Shown here piece by piece: positions 8,287-16,403 of a DNA stretch of 64,000 nucleotides. Within the stretch, counting starts at the first letter, position 1. Every line of letters begins with the position of its first letter. Location of the stretch: the NCBI GenBank assembly GCA_947383005.1, contig CANDBT010000005.1, positions 62,001 to 126,000 of the forward strand. Reading direction: 5' to 3'. The position numbers and the translations under genes are program-made. A model generated the notes under the pieces. It was not told the origin of the DNA, made no database searches, and saw nothing but the letters and a program-made list of their open reading frames with translations. Source of the stretch: an uncultured bacterium (GTDB lineage: Bacteria > Bacillota > Clostridia > Lachnospirales > Lachnospiraceae).

Positions 8287-9624
8287 GTGGAAAATCAGAA
8301 AATTGAAATAGGAGCTAAAGAAGAACTTCAAAAAATGATTTTAGGAAGAAAATTTCAAAACAAAGAAATTTTTGCTATGGGAAGCGTTTTAAATGTTGCT
8401 ATTTTAGATGATATTTTGCGAAAATCAAATATGACAATTAAGGCAATTGTTGATAATAATTCTCAAAAAACAGGATTTCATACTTATAATGGGAGAATTT
8501 ATGAAATTATAAGCGCTGATTCCTTTTTTAGCAATAGGAATAAAAATACTGTACTAATCATTTATTCCATTCGATTTTGGTGTGAAATGAAGGAACAAAT
8601 GATTCGCAATGGATTAAAAGAATTTATAGATTTTTATGTGCTGGAATCATTGACTTTAACAAAAAAGAAACAATATATTTGGAAAGGATATTATTTATTA
8701 AAAGATATTCGAAAAGAATATGGTGAGGATGCTTATATTTTAGGGTTTTATGGACCGATAGGTGATAACTATCTTTTCTCTTTGTTCTATAAACAATTTT
8801 TAAAAGAAAACCATATTGAAAATTTTGTTTGTCTTGGAACATCTGTGACGAAAAAAATAAGTAAACTTTTTGGGTTCTCAAGATTTAAAATGCTTGAACG
8901 AGAAGAATTTTTATCACTAGAATATCTTTATATGTTTTTGGGAAATGATTTGAAGGGAATTAAGTTTCTCCAAATCTGGGAATTTGCGTTTCATTTTAAT
9001 CGAAATAGAATTCGTTTTGATCAAAGATTCACTTTTATAGATACATACAGAGACTATGTATATCATTTACAAGATAACAGAGAGCCTATTTTACCAGTTT
9101 TTTGCACCGATATAAAAAAGATTAAAAATTCATTTAAGCGTATGGGACTGGAGAAAGGCAATACAATAATTATTTCCCCTTATGCGTATTCTATTCAGAA
9201 GCAACCCTCACGAGAATTTTGGATAGAATTATCAGAACAGTTAGTAAAAATGGGAAAGAGAGTTGCTGTAAATATTTGTCCTGAAGTTGAAGAAAATTTT
9301 ATTCCCTCTTCGCAAGTATTAGAATTTGCTATAGAGGATAGTGTTCCTTATTTGGAATACGCAGGAGGTTTTATAGGAATGAGAAGTGGTTTTTGTGATG
9401 TAATATCCTCAGCTTCTTGTAAAAAGCTTCTTTTATATCCAAAAGAAGATTTAACTACTATTGATTATGACCGACATAGGGCAGACAAAGCTTTTGGTGG
9501 CCTTCGAGAAATGGGTTTAACTGATCAGGCAACGGAATTGGAATTTGTTATGGAAGATTCTGCTCAATATTGGCATGGTTTTGTAGAATTAGTTATTGAA
9601 GAGTGGAAGAAAATCAAGCCATAA
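8287..9624 (+). CDS. Rossmann-module plus GT-B-like (GT9-type) protein
   Basis: 445 residues, GTG start at 8287 with AAGAGGATG upstream. Residues 25-125 form a small Rossmann-like module (EIFAMGSVLNVAILDDIL, IKAIVDNNS). Residues 145-440 resemble a GT-B glycosyltransferase with heptosyltransferase (GT9)-like features: a first half with FYGPIGDNYLFSLFYKQFL, a strand ISPYAYSIQKQPSREFW opening the second half, and GGFIGMRSGFCDVISSA, which matches the place of the nucleotide-sugar-binding GxxSGxxH region. The call as a glycosyltransferase is by overall pattern only. The following gene is a clear paralogue. Very A+T rich, like its neighbours. Confidence 0.58.
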   Translation: MENQKIEIGAKEELQKMILGRKFQNKEIFAMGSVLNVAILDDILRKSNMTIKAIVDNNSQKTGFHTYNGRIYEIISADSFFSNRNKNTVLIIYSIRFWCEMKEQMIRNGLKEFIDFYVLESLTLTKKKQYIWKGYYLLKDIRKEYGEDAYILGFYGPIGDNYLFSLFYKQFLKENHIENFVCLGTSVTKKISKLFGFSRFKMLEREEFLSLEYLYMFLGNDLKGIKFLQIWEFAFHFNRNRIRFDQRFTFIDTYRDYVYHLQDNREPILPVFCTDIKKIKNSFKRMGLEKGNTIIISPYAYSIQKQPSREFWIELSEQLVKMGKRVAVNICPEVEENFIPSSQVLEFAIEDSVPYLEYAGGFIGMRSGFCDVISSASCKKLLLYPKEDLTTIDYDRHRADKAFGGLREMGLTDQATELEFVMEDSAQYWHGFVELVIEEWKKIKP

Positions 9625-9654
9625 AAATTGAAACAATAGGAATCTGAAAATGAG

Positions 9655-10275
9655 GTGGCTAGATTACAAATGAATATGCTGGAAAAAGAACTGCAAAAAT
9701 TGGATAAAAAACAGTTACAAAATAAACAAATAATGTTAATGGGGAGGATAGAACATATCCGATTGATTGCAGAGTGGCTGCGCAATGAAGACATATCAAT
9801 TAAAGCAATTTTAGATAATGATAAAAAAAAGCAAGGATTAATTATAGATAATATTCCTATATTAGCGCCAGAACAGGCATTGCAGTCATATCAAAAAGAT
9901 TACTATATTATCATTTACTCGCCTAAATATTGGGAAGATATGTTTAATCAGGTGGTTCAGTATGGATACCAGGAAAATGCGCAAATTCATATTTTGGATA
10001 AACCGAATTTGAATAGGAATATCCATTTAATTAAGCTGGGAGTTTCTATCTATCAGAAATTACAGAATGACTATGGGAAGGATGTCCAGATATTTTTAGC
10101 GAACTGCCCTTTAGGAGATTTCTATTTATTGGGATTGTATTTTCATCAATATTGCAAATATAATCAAATCGATAATTATGTAATTGTAGGAATGTCGCAA
10201 GGCATTGAAAAATTGTCTTCACTTTTTTGTTTAAAAGCGGTAAAGCGGCTACTGAAGAAGAAAGTAGTGCTTTAA
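9655..10275 (+). CDS. Paralogue of the 8287 protein, 5' part of a frameshifted gene
   Basis: This frame encodes 206 residues that parallel the first half of the 8287 protein: a Rossmann-like module (QNKQIMLMGRIEHIR, IKAILDND, YYIIIYSPKYW), then NCPLGDFYLLGLYFHQYCKY and NYVIVGMSQGIEKLSSLF. After about residue 194 the similarity continues in the -1 frame (10236-10934), and this frame ends with a Lys-rich tail at 10275. GTG at 9655 gives the best length match with the paralogue; ATG at 9670 is an alternative. The gene may be naturally broken, hold a one-base error in the T6 run at 10223-10228, or use -1 ribosomal frameshifting at the TTTAAAA heptamer 10230-10236. Confidence 0.6.
   Translation: MARLQMNMLEKELQKLDKKQLQNKQIMLMGRIEHIRLIAEWLRNEDISIKAILDNDKKKQGLIIDNIPILAPEQALQSYQKDYYIIIYSPKYWEDMFNQVVQYGYQENAQIHILDKPNLNRNIHLIKLGVSIYQKLQNDYGKDVQIFLANCPLGDFYLLGLYFHQYCKYNQIDNYVIVGMSQGIEKLSSLFCLKAVKRLLKKKVVL
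10230..10236 (+). other. Candidate -1 slippery heptamer (T TTA AAA)
   Basis: In the upstream frame the codons are TGT-TTA-AAA-GCG, so positions 10230-10236 read T TTA AAA, which fits the X XXY YYZ rule for -1 slippage. After slipping, decoding continues AGC GGT AAA GCG in exactly the frame that keeps the similarity. A short stem (CTACT 10249-10253 with AGTAG 10263-10267) follows 12 nt later, but it is weak. A T6 run just before (10223-10228) gives the simpler alternative of a lost base. Confidence 0.35.
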
Positions 10276-10934
10276 TTCGTGCCTGGATATTCTTGCGCAA
10301 TGAGAAAATTCGATTAAAACCTTTAACTATCTGGCAGGGTGCGTTTCGATTTAATCCATGCCAGGTAAGACAAAAGGATGGTTTTTCCTTTTTAGATACT
10401 TTTACAAAAATGATTTATTCTCTAAATAAGCCGATTCCTTACTATCCGGATATGAATGGAAATCAGAAATCAGTTGAAGAAGTTTTTGTCCAAAATGGTT
10501 TACAACGGGATAAAACAGTAATTCTTTCTCCTTTTTCTTATTCGCTTCAGCCGCTGCCTGTAGGGTTTTGGACAAAGATAACTGCCACCTTAAAAGAAAA
10601 AGGATATTCAATTGCTGTAAATGTGGGAGAAGAGAGAGAATGTAATTTTATTAAAGAGAGCGTAACTTTGCACATGAATTTTATAGAGATTATGATTGCT
10701 ATGGAAATGGCGGGTACAGTTATTGGGATGCGAAGTGGATTCTTTGATATTACCGCCCAGGCAAAATGCAGAAGGATCGTACTCTATCCCCCATCTATAG
10801 CAGAAAATGTAGTGTGGAATTCTACGGATATTAAATTTTGCGGTTTAAGAAATATGGGATTGTGTAAAGATGCCAATGAATGGGAAGTAAATGATCCAGA
10901 GGAGATTTATAAAAAAATTATGGAGGTCTTGTAA
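10236..10934 (+). CDS. Paralogue of the 8287 protein, 3' part in the -1 frame
   Basis: This frame continues the similarity to the 8287 protein: TIWQGAFRFNPCQVRQKDGF parallels its IWEFAFHFNR segment, ILSPFSYSLQPLPVGFW parallels IISPYAYSIQKQPSREFW, and AGTVIGMRSGFFDITAQA parallels GGFIGMRSGFCDVISSA. Together the two frames give a protein of about 425 residues, close to the paralogue's 445. No ribosome binding site precedes any start codon near 10227, so independent translation of this half is unlikely; it needs a frameshift or is dead. The end is joined to the next gene, whose GTG begins directly after its stop. Probable glycosyltransferase half. Confidence 0.55.
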   Translation, partial: SGKAATEEESSALIRAWIFLRNEKIRLKPLTIWQGAFRFNPCQVRQKDGFSFLDTFTKMIYSLNKPIPYYPDMNGNQKSVEEVFVQNGLQRDKTVILSPFSYSLQPLPVGFWTKITATLKEKGYSIAVNVGEERECNFIKESVTLHMNFIEIMIAMEMAGTVIGMRSGFFDITAQAKCRRIVLYPPSIAENVVWNSTDIKFCGLRNMGLCKDANEWEVNDPEEIYKKIMEVL

Positions 10935-12668
10935 GTGATTAGTGTCATTATTCCTGTGTATAATGGGGAGAGATACATTGAGGACTGCCTGCAGAGTGTT
11001 CTTACACAGGAAAACGCGGAGTTTGAAGTAATTATCGTCAATGACGGTTCGACAGACCGCACAGCTGAATTGTGTAAAACATGTCTTAGAAATTACAAAA
11101 ATATTCAGTATATAGAACAAGAAAATCAAGGTCAAGGTTCCGCCAGAAATTATGGGATCCGCCAAGCCAGTGGTGAGTGGTTAGTATTTTTAGACGCAGA
11201 TGATGAATTAGTGCCAGGGGCATTACATAAACTTCAGGAAGTACCAGTAGAAGGGGCAGATATCATATGCTATGAGTTTTTTCTCAAGCGTCGCTTTGGC
11301 AGAGATGAACATGTTCGTTTGTTTGATGGAGTATGTAGGTCAAATAGTGATTTGATAAGAGTGTCCTCTTCTTATCTCTGGGATAAAATGTTTCGTATGG
11401 ATTTTTGGAGAAAAGAAGAGATTGTATTAGAAGATGTTTATGGTGAAGATCTTGAAGCAGTTTATTTATTGGAAGCTTTATGTACTCGATTTGTCTTTCT
11501 AAAAGAACCATTAGTTTGTCATTATGAACGTGAAAGTAATCTGTCGGCTAATTCTGAAAAAGTAATGGAAATTACCAGAGCCGTTGAAGGAATGCTTAAT
11601 GAATTTATCCGTAGAGGACTATTTGAACGTTATAAAGCATCGTTATTTTATATTGTACGCAGACAATGTAAAATATATCAGCTTTCAAATTTTTCTGCAC
11701 TTGAAATAAAACAACAGAAGATAATTTGCGAGGGCGTGGAGAATATTTTAAATACTTATTTTATCGCATATTGTGATTGGCTAAAGATATTGCAAAAAAC
11801 GGAATTGGTTTTGATTGGTTATCAATGTAGATTTTGGTATGAAGATGAATTACTGTTTAAACAAATTACCTTTTTTCCGGAACTCGAGAGATTTGTTATG
11901 GAAGATTGGAAAAGTACAAAAGAATTTGTGCTTTATATGATAGATTTGTCCCAGGAGGGAAGATGTCAACGCTTTGGAACACGTACAAATAAGTGGCAGA
12001 AACATAGATGGAAAGACTTGATTAAAAAATTTACTCATGCGCTACATCAGTCAGGGAAATTGCTGAAACTATTTGTCTTTGAAGGAGAGGTTTCAGATAA
12101 TCGGGAATTATTTGAGCTAATGATAAGACAGGAAAATTGTTGTATGATTCAAAAAGATGTGCCTGTATTGGAAATGCTGGTTTCAAAAGAAATATTATCT
12201 AAAAGCAGACAAGAAGAAAAACTATTCGAATTCGAAGAAGTGAAAACAGTTGAAGATTTTTGGAATAAAGGCGAACAGTATAGATTGCAATTCAATGAAA
12301 ATATTTTGAACGCATGGCTAATTGCAAAAAATCAAAATAAAAATTTTGAAGATTTTTTTGTAAAAAGAGGATATCGAAATATTGCTGTGTATGGCATGGG
12401 TTATTTAGGAGACCGGCTTTTAGAAGAGTTAGAAGACAGTAAAGTAAAAGTAAAGTATGGAATTGATCGGGATATGATAGAGAAAGGAGAACTTTCGGTA
12501 TATACTATAGAAGATGAATTTCCAAAGGCAGATGTAATTATTGTGACAGTGGTACATCTGTTTTTCGATATTCGATATGAATTAAGAAAGAGGACAGACA
12601 TTCCGGTAGTATCGTTGGAGGAAATCCTTGAAAGTCTATTATCTGTCAAAGAAAAAAGTAGAATTTAA
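10935..12668 (+). CDS. GT2 glycosyltransferase with C-terminal Rossmann-like module
   Basis: 577 residues. Residues 1-110 are a GT-A family 2 core: ISVIIPVYNGERYI, VIIVNDGSTDRT, and the metal-binding DAD in VFLDADDEL. The middle (about 220-470) is without recognised motifs. Residues 475-577 repeat the small Rossmann-like module (NIAVYGMGYLGDRLLEEL, VKYGIDRD, DVIIVTVVH), very similar to the one at 13656-14090. The GTG start at 10935 has GGAGG 8 nt upstream and directly follows the preceding stop. It should transfer a sugar from a nucleotide donor to the growing glycan on the cytoplasmic side of the membrane. Fusion of a GT2 with this module is unusual and suggests the module handles a ligand of the same pathway. 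Confidence 0.85.
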   Translation: MISVIIPVYNGERYIEDCLQSVLTQENAEFEVIIVNDGSTDRTAELCKTCLRNYKNIQYIEQENQGQGSARNYGIRQASGEWLVFLDADDELVPGALHKLQEVPVEGADIICYEFFLKRRFGRDEHVRLFDGVCRSNSDLIRVSSSYLWDKMFRMDFWRKEEIVLEDVYGEDLEAVYLLEALCTRFVFLKEPLVCHYERESNLSANSEKVMEITRAVEGMLNEFIRRGLFERYKASLFYIVRRQCKIYQLSNFSALEIKQQKIICEGVENILNTYFIAYCDWLKILQKTELVLIGYQCRFWYEDELLFKQITFFPELERFVMEDWKSTKEFVLYMIDLSQEGRCQRFGTRTNKWQKHRWKDLIKKFTHALHQSGKLLKLFVFEGEVSDNRELFELMIRQENCCMIQKDVPVLEMLVSKEILSKSRQEEKLFEFEEVKTVEDFWNKGEQYRLQFNENILNAWLIAKNQNKNFEDFFVKRGYRNIAVYGMGYLGDRLLEELEDSKVKVKYGIDRDMIEKGELSVYTIEDEFPKADVIIVTVVHLFFDIRYELRKRTDIPVVSLEEILESLLSVKEKSRI

Positions 12669-12706
12669 AAAGCAAATGAAAAATTAACAGAAATGAGGAT
12701 ATCAAG

Positions 12707-13594
12707 ATGTTGATATTAAAAAAGGTAGCACATGAGACGGTCTGGGGAGGAGAAAAGCTGATTCCTTATTCTGACGGCCAGGTGAAAAAAATTGGCCATT
12801 TATATTCCCTGTGTGGGGAGGAAGGGCTGGAGACAGTAATTTTGAATGGAAAATATCAAAATAGACCATTCCGTCTTTGGTTTAAGGAACATAAAGAACA
12901 ATTTGGTTTGGGACATTATGAAGAATTTCCATTGATTATCGCCTTGGTAGAAGCCTGTGACAATTTAAGTATACAAGTACATCCGGATGATAAAATCGCA
13001 AAGGAGGAAGAAGGGGCATCTTATGGTAAAAACGAGTCATGGTTTTTCCTGAATGCGCCAAAGCATGGCGTGATTTACAATGGATGTCTGGCTAACAGTA
13101 ATGAAGAAGTATTGACACAGCTTCAAGCTGGAAAGATGTTATCTGTTGTAGATACATTGCCTGTAGAGGCAGGGGATTATGTATATGTAGAGGCAGGTAC
13201 GCTTCATGCGCTGACAGCAGGTTCTTTTTTATATGAAATTGAAGAGAACAGTCCATGGACATATAGACTATATGATTATAATCGGACAGACGCGCAGGGA
13301 AAGCAGAGAGAACTCCATATAGATAAGGCAATGAAAGCATTAAAACCACAGCTTAAATCAAAAGCCTGCAGGATGGGCGAAAATTGTCAGGATGAACGCC
13401 GTTATTTGCTGAAAAAGCTCAAGGATGTACAGGAGTACATAAATGAGAGTTCAACATTGGAGTGTGTCACTTTATTGAGGGGCAGTTGTAAGGCAGATGG
13501 GATTTCTGTTACCATAGGGACAACGATTGTGCTTGAACCGGGAGAAAGGCTGGAGGGAGAGTTTAAGCTGGCGATGATGGCCCGGCCTAAGTAG
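12707..13594 (+). CDS. manA: Class I mannose-6-phosphate isomerase-like protein
   Basis: 295 residues, short bacterial ManA type. The cupin metal-binding features are present: LSIQVHPDD near residue 87, the Glu in NESWFFL, and the later EAGTLHALTAGS with a His ligand; the start VAHETVWGGEKL is typical. It interconverts fructose 6-phosphate and mannose 6-phosphate, the first step toward GDP-mannose or related sugars, in the cytoplasm. Its place in the glycan locus suggests a dedicated supply of mannose-6-phosphate, or a related aldose-ketose isomerisation. ATG 12707 is preceded by AATGAGGATATC. Base composition starts to rise here compared with the A+T-rich genes before it. Confidence 0.88.
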   Translation: MLILKKVAHETVWGGEKLIPYSDGQVKKIGHLYSLCGEEGLETVILNGKYQNRPFRLWFKEHKEQFGLGHYEEFPLIIALVEACDNLSIQVHPDDKIAKEEEGASYGKNESWFFLNAPKHGVIYNGCLANSNEEVLTQLQAGKMLSVVDTLPVEAGDYVYVEAGTLHALTAGSFLYEIEENSPWTYRLYDYNRTDAQGKQRELHIDKAMKALKPQLKSKACRMGENCQDERRYLLKKLKDVQEYINESSTLECVTLLRGSCKADGISVTIGTTIVLEPGERLEGEFKLAMMARPK

Positions 13595-13655
13595 AAACAA
13601 GCATCCCTCTTGCGATAGACAGACTTTGTGTGAGGGGGTGTGGAAGGAGGACGGA

Positions 13656-14090
13656 ATGAGATTAGGGAAAAAACATAATTTGGAGCCGGATTTTTTTCCA
13701 TGGGGGTTTCATATTTTTGATGAATGGCTGCAGTTAAAATATATGGGCGGTTCATTAAAGCCGTATTTTGAAGATAATCAAATTACAAGTGTAGCTGTTT
13801 ATGGAATGGGAGCTATAGGAAGAAGGCTCTGCGAAGAATTCCGGGAGCAGAAGATTAATATGAAATACGCAATTGACAGAAACGCGGCCAATATTCATAT
13901 CGACGGATTGAGGGTGAAAACGCTGGAGGAAGAACTTCCTGAGGTGGATGTTGTGATTGTGACGCCTATCGCCTTTTATGAGATTGAGAAAAAACTGTAT
14001 GAAAAGATGGGCAGTAAAGTAAATGTAGTTTTTATTGAGGATATTGTAGATTATTGTTTGAGGAAAAGAAAAAATGAACAGGAGAAATAG
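13656..14090 (+). CDS. Stand-alone small Rossmann-like domain protein
   Basis: 144 residues. The core SVAVYGMGAIGRRLCEEF, MKYAIDRN and DVVIVTPIAFY, followed by VVFIEDIVD, closely parallels the C-terminal domain of the GT2 protein at 10935 (AVYGMGYLGDRLLEEL, KYGIDRD, DVIIVTVVH) and more distantly the 5029 protein. It is therefore a freestanding copy of the recurring module. The G-x-G-x-x-G loop suggests binding of NAD(P) or a nucleotide, but no catalytic residues can be named. ATG 13656 has GGAAGGAGG upstream. Its end overlaps the next gene by 17 nt. Confidence 0.6.
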   Translation: MRLGKKHNLEPDFFPWGFHIFDEWLQLKYMGGSLKPYFEDNQITSVAVYGMGAIGRRLCEEFREQKINMKYAIDRNAANIHIDGLRVKTLEEELPEVDVVIVTPIAFYEIEKKLYEKMGSKVNVVFIEDIVDYCLRKRKNEQEK

Positions 14091-15228
14091 GCGGGAAAAG
14101 GCGGCGCTGCTGACCTGGTGCTATAATAATGGCAAAACAAATTATGGTCAGATCCTTCAATGTTATGCAATGCAGACAATGATACAGCGATTGGGTTATG
14201 AGGTAAAGCTGATCCGGTACAGGAGAAAAATGCCGGAAGAGAAGATGAAAAATGGCATTTGTTCTGTACATATAAATAATTTATACGAACTATGGTATCG
14301 TCTGAAGACAGTGGAGGGCAAAGTTGATATCCGGATTATCCGGTTTATCCGCTTTATCAAAAGGTATATTCATTTATCCAGACAGTGCTATACGAAGGAG
14401 CAGGTGGAAACCGTATGTAAGGATTGCGGGGTGCTGTTTTGCGGAAGCGATCAGATATGGAATCCTTTATGGTTTGATGAGGTGTACGCGCTGAACTTCG
14501 GAAGAGAGGATCAGAAAAGGATTGCCTATGCGCCCAGCGGTGTTTTAATTGAAAATGATCAGAGTCAGGAGGTATACCGGGATATTGGAAAATACCTGGA
14601 GCGTTTTGACTGGGTTGCTGTACGTGAAAAGAAAAGCGTGGAAATCTTAAAAAAGTATACGAAAAAACTTGTTATGGATACGGTAGACCCGACATTACTG
14701 TTATCCAGAAAAGACTGGAACAAGGTAGCCGCGGGCAGGCAGTCAAAAGAGTCCTATATTTTCTGTTACTCACTTGGGCGTTTAAGGCCAAATAAATTAT
14801 TAGTGAAGCGGATCATGGAAAAATATGGCGCAAAAAAGGTCTTGTTTATTACATCCGGACATTATGAAAATGAGAGTGAGCAGGAAAAGGGAGGATGCTT
14901 CTTTTCTGTTGATACAGCGGGACCTTCAGAATTTCTGGCACTAATCCGGGATGCGGAAGCGGTGTGTACAGATTCCTTTCATGGTTTGGCATTATCACTG
15001 ATTTTTAAAAAACAGTTTTATATTTTTGAACGTAATGATCCGGATGTCGCGATATGGGCCAGCATGTTGCGGCAGAAAAATCTGCTGGAAAAGGTTGGAG
15101 TTAGCCATAAGAGAGTGATGAAGAATATAAAAGATATAGAAGAAATGGAACCGATTGATTATCAGGAGGTGAGAACTACCGGATATTGGAAAAAGATAAA
15201 GGAGCAATTGAGATGGATTTTGAATTGA
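14074..15228 (+). CDS. Polysaccharide pyruvyltransferase family protein
   Basis: 384 residues. The N-terminal ALLTWCYNNGKTNYGQILQCYA and LIRYRRK, the central LFCGSDQIWNP, and the C-terminal CTDSFHGLALSL are the hallmarks of the PF04230 family. Members transfer pyruvate from phosphoenolpyruvate to sugars as a ketal, or act as related GT-B-fold transferases. Proteins of this kind are often paired with the F420-hydrogenase-beta-like family, as at position 1 of this window. It probably decorates the glycan in the cytoplasm. Start at ATG 14074 within the end of the previous gene; its own end overlaps the next start by 16 nt. Confidence 0.85.
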   Translation: MNRRNRREKAALLTWCYNNGKTNYGQILQCYAMQTMIQRLGYEVKLIRYRRKMPEEKMKNGICSVHINNLYELWYRLKTVEGKVDIRIIRFIRFIKRYIHLSRQCYTKEQVETVCKDCGVLFCGSDQIWNPLWFDEVYALNFGREDQKRIAYAPSGVLIENDQSQEVYRDIGKYLERFDWVAVREKKSVEILKKYTKKLVMDTVDPTLLLSRKDWNKVAAGRQSKESYIFCYSLGRLRPNKLLVKRIMEKYGAKKVLFITSGHYENESEQEKGGCFFSVDTAGPSEFLALIRDAEAVCTDSFHGLALSLIFKKQFYIFERNDPDVAIWASMLRQKNLLEKVGVSHKRVMKNIKDIEEMEPIDYQEVRTTGYWKKIKEQLRWILN

Positions 15229-15875
15229 CAGCATCCATGATGTGCGCTGATTTTGGAAATTTGCAAAAAGAGGTAAGAGCGCTTGAGGCAGCAGGGATAG
15301 ATTCGTTTCATATTGATATTATGGACGGAAGATATGTTCCTAATTTTGCCATGTCACTGAATGATTTGAAATATATTGCCCGGATAACGGAAAAACCTGT
15401 GGATGTACATTTGATGATTGAACATCCCCTTAATCATATTGGATTATTTTTGTCGAACCTACGACAGGGAGACACAGTGTACATTCATCCAGAAGCAGAA
15501 TATCATCCGTCAACTACATTGCAGGAAATTATTAATGCGGGAATGATACCAGGAATCGCCATCAATCCAGGAACCAGTATTGAATCTGTAGCAGAGATGC
15601 TGCGGATTGTAAAGAAGGTTCTGGTCATGTCAGTTAATCCAGGTAATGCAGGGCAAATGTATTTATCCTATGTAGGAGAGAAAATCGAACGGTTACTGAC
15701 GATGAGAAAAAGAATGGATTTTATGGTATACTGGGATGGTGCATGCAGTGCAGAAAAGGTATTGGAATTTGCACCTAAAGGGGTAAAGGGATTCGTATTG
15801 GGAACTACGCTTCTTTTTGGAAAAAACAGAGCGTATGGAGATATATTAAAAGATATACGCTGCATGAAATTTTGA
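15213..15875 (+). CDS. Ribulose-phosphate 3-epimerase-like protein
   Basis: 220 residues of a TIM barrel with family motifs: TASMMCADFGNL at the N-terminus, FHIDIMDGRYVPN (metal and proton-transfer Asp), DVHLMIEHP, and MSVNPGNAGQ in place of the common VNPGFGGQ. It should epimerise C3 of a ketose phosphate, either ribulose/xylulose 5-phosphate or an allulose-6-phosphate-like substrate. Being in the locus with a pentulose-phosphate reductase/CDP-polyol fusion, it could tune the pentulose pool for CDP-polyol synthesis. ATG 15213 is chosen because AAAGGAG lies about 9 nt upstream; it overlaps the previous stop. Confidence 0.85.
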   Translation: MDFELTASMMCADFGNLQKEVRALEAAGIDSFHIDIMDGRYVPNFAMSLNDLKYIARITEKPVDVHLMIEHPLNHIGLFLSNLRQGDTVYIHPEAEYHPSTTLQEIINAGMIPGIAINPGTSIESVAEMLRIVKKVLVMSVNPGNAGQMYLSYVGEKIERLLTMRKRMDFMVYWDGACSAEKVLEFAPKGVKGFVLGTTLLFGKNRAYGDILKDIRCMKF

Positions 15876-15982
15876 TCAGATGAAGGATTAAACGAAAATC
15901 AAAGGAAGAAACATATAGATGTTATGATTTTGGGTAAATAGGGAAATAGAACGAAGGGATACTTGAAGAGAAGATAAAAGGG

Positions 15983-16321
15983 ATGATGGAAAATTTAATT
16001 AAAGCACAGGCAAAAGATTTTATATCAATTATACAGCATATACATACAACCATAAGAAGGCTATTGGAGGCTGGGAATTATCCGTTGGCTATGCTACAAT
16101 TAGAGCAGTGCCAGAGTTATGCGATTTCATTTGGACGGCAACTGGAAGCGGCAGAAGGAGAGAATTCCATTACTGTTGCTTTATTAGAAGATTATTGTGA
16201 ATTGATTTATCAGATATATGAAAAGCTTCGTTGTTTTTTGCCGGTAGATTCCAATTACATTCATAATTCTCTGGCCGAACAAATGATCCGTATCAGAAAC
16301 AGTATTAAAAATATTAACTAA
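15983..16321 (+). CDS. Small helical protein of unknown function
   Basis: 112 residues, predicted almost entirely helical (IIQHIHTTIRRLLEAGNY, LLEDYCELIYQIYEKLRCF), without signal peptide or membrane segment. I do not recognise the family. ATG 15983 or 15986 may be used; AAAAGGG lies close upstream. It closes the run of plus-strand glycan genes after a 107-bp gap and is followed by a change in gene content, so it may mark the end of the locus. It could be an adaptor or regulator. The composition resembles the glycan genes and not the downstream secreted-protein gene. Confidence 0.55.
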   Translation: MMENLIKAQAKDFISIIQHIHTTIRRLLEAGNYPLAMLQLEQCQSYAISFGRQLEAAEGENSITVALLEDYCELIYQIYEKLRCFLPVDSNYIHNSLAEQMIRIRNSIKNIN

Positions 16322-16403
16322 GAGACTGTTTTTATAAAATCATATAAGATGTTTGCTTCACAAAATAACCATAGTAGGCCAGCGGAATAGCGGAGGAGAA
16401 TCC

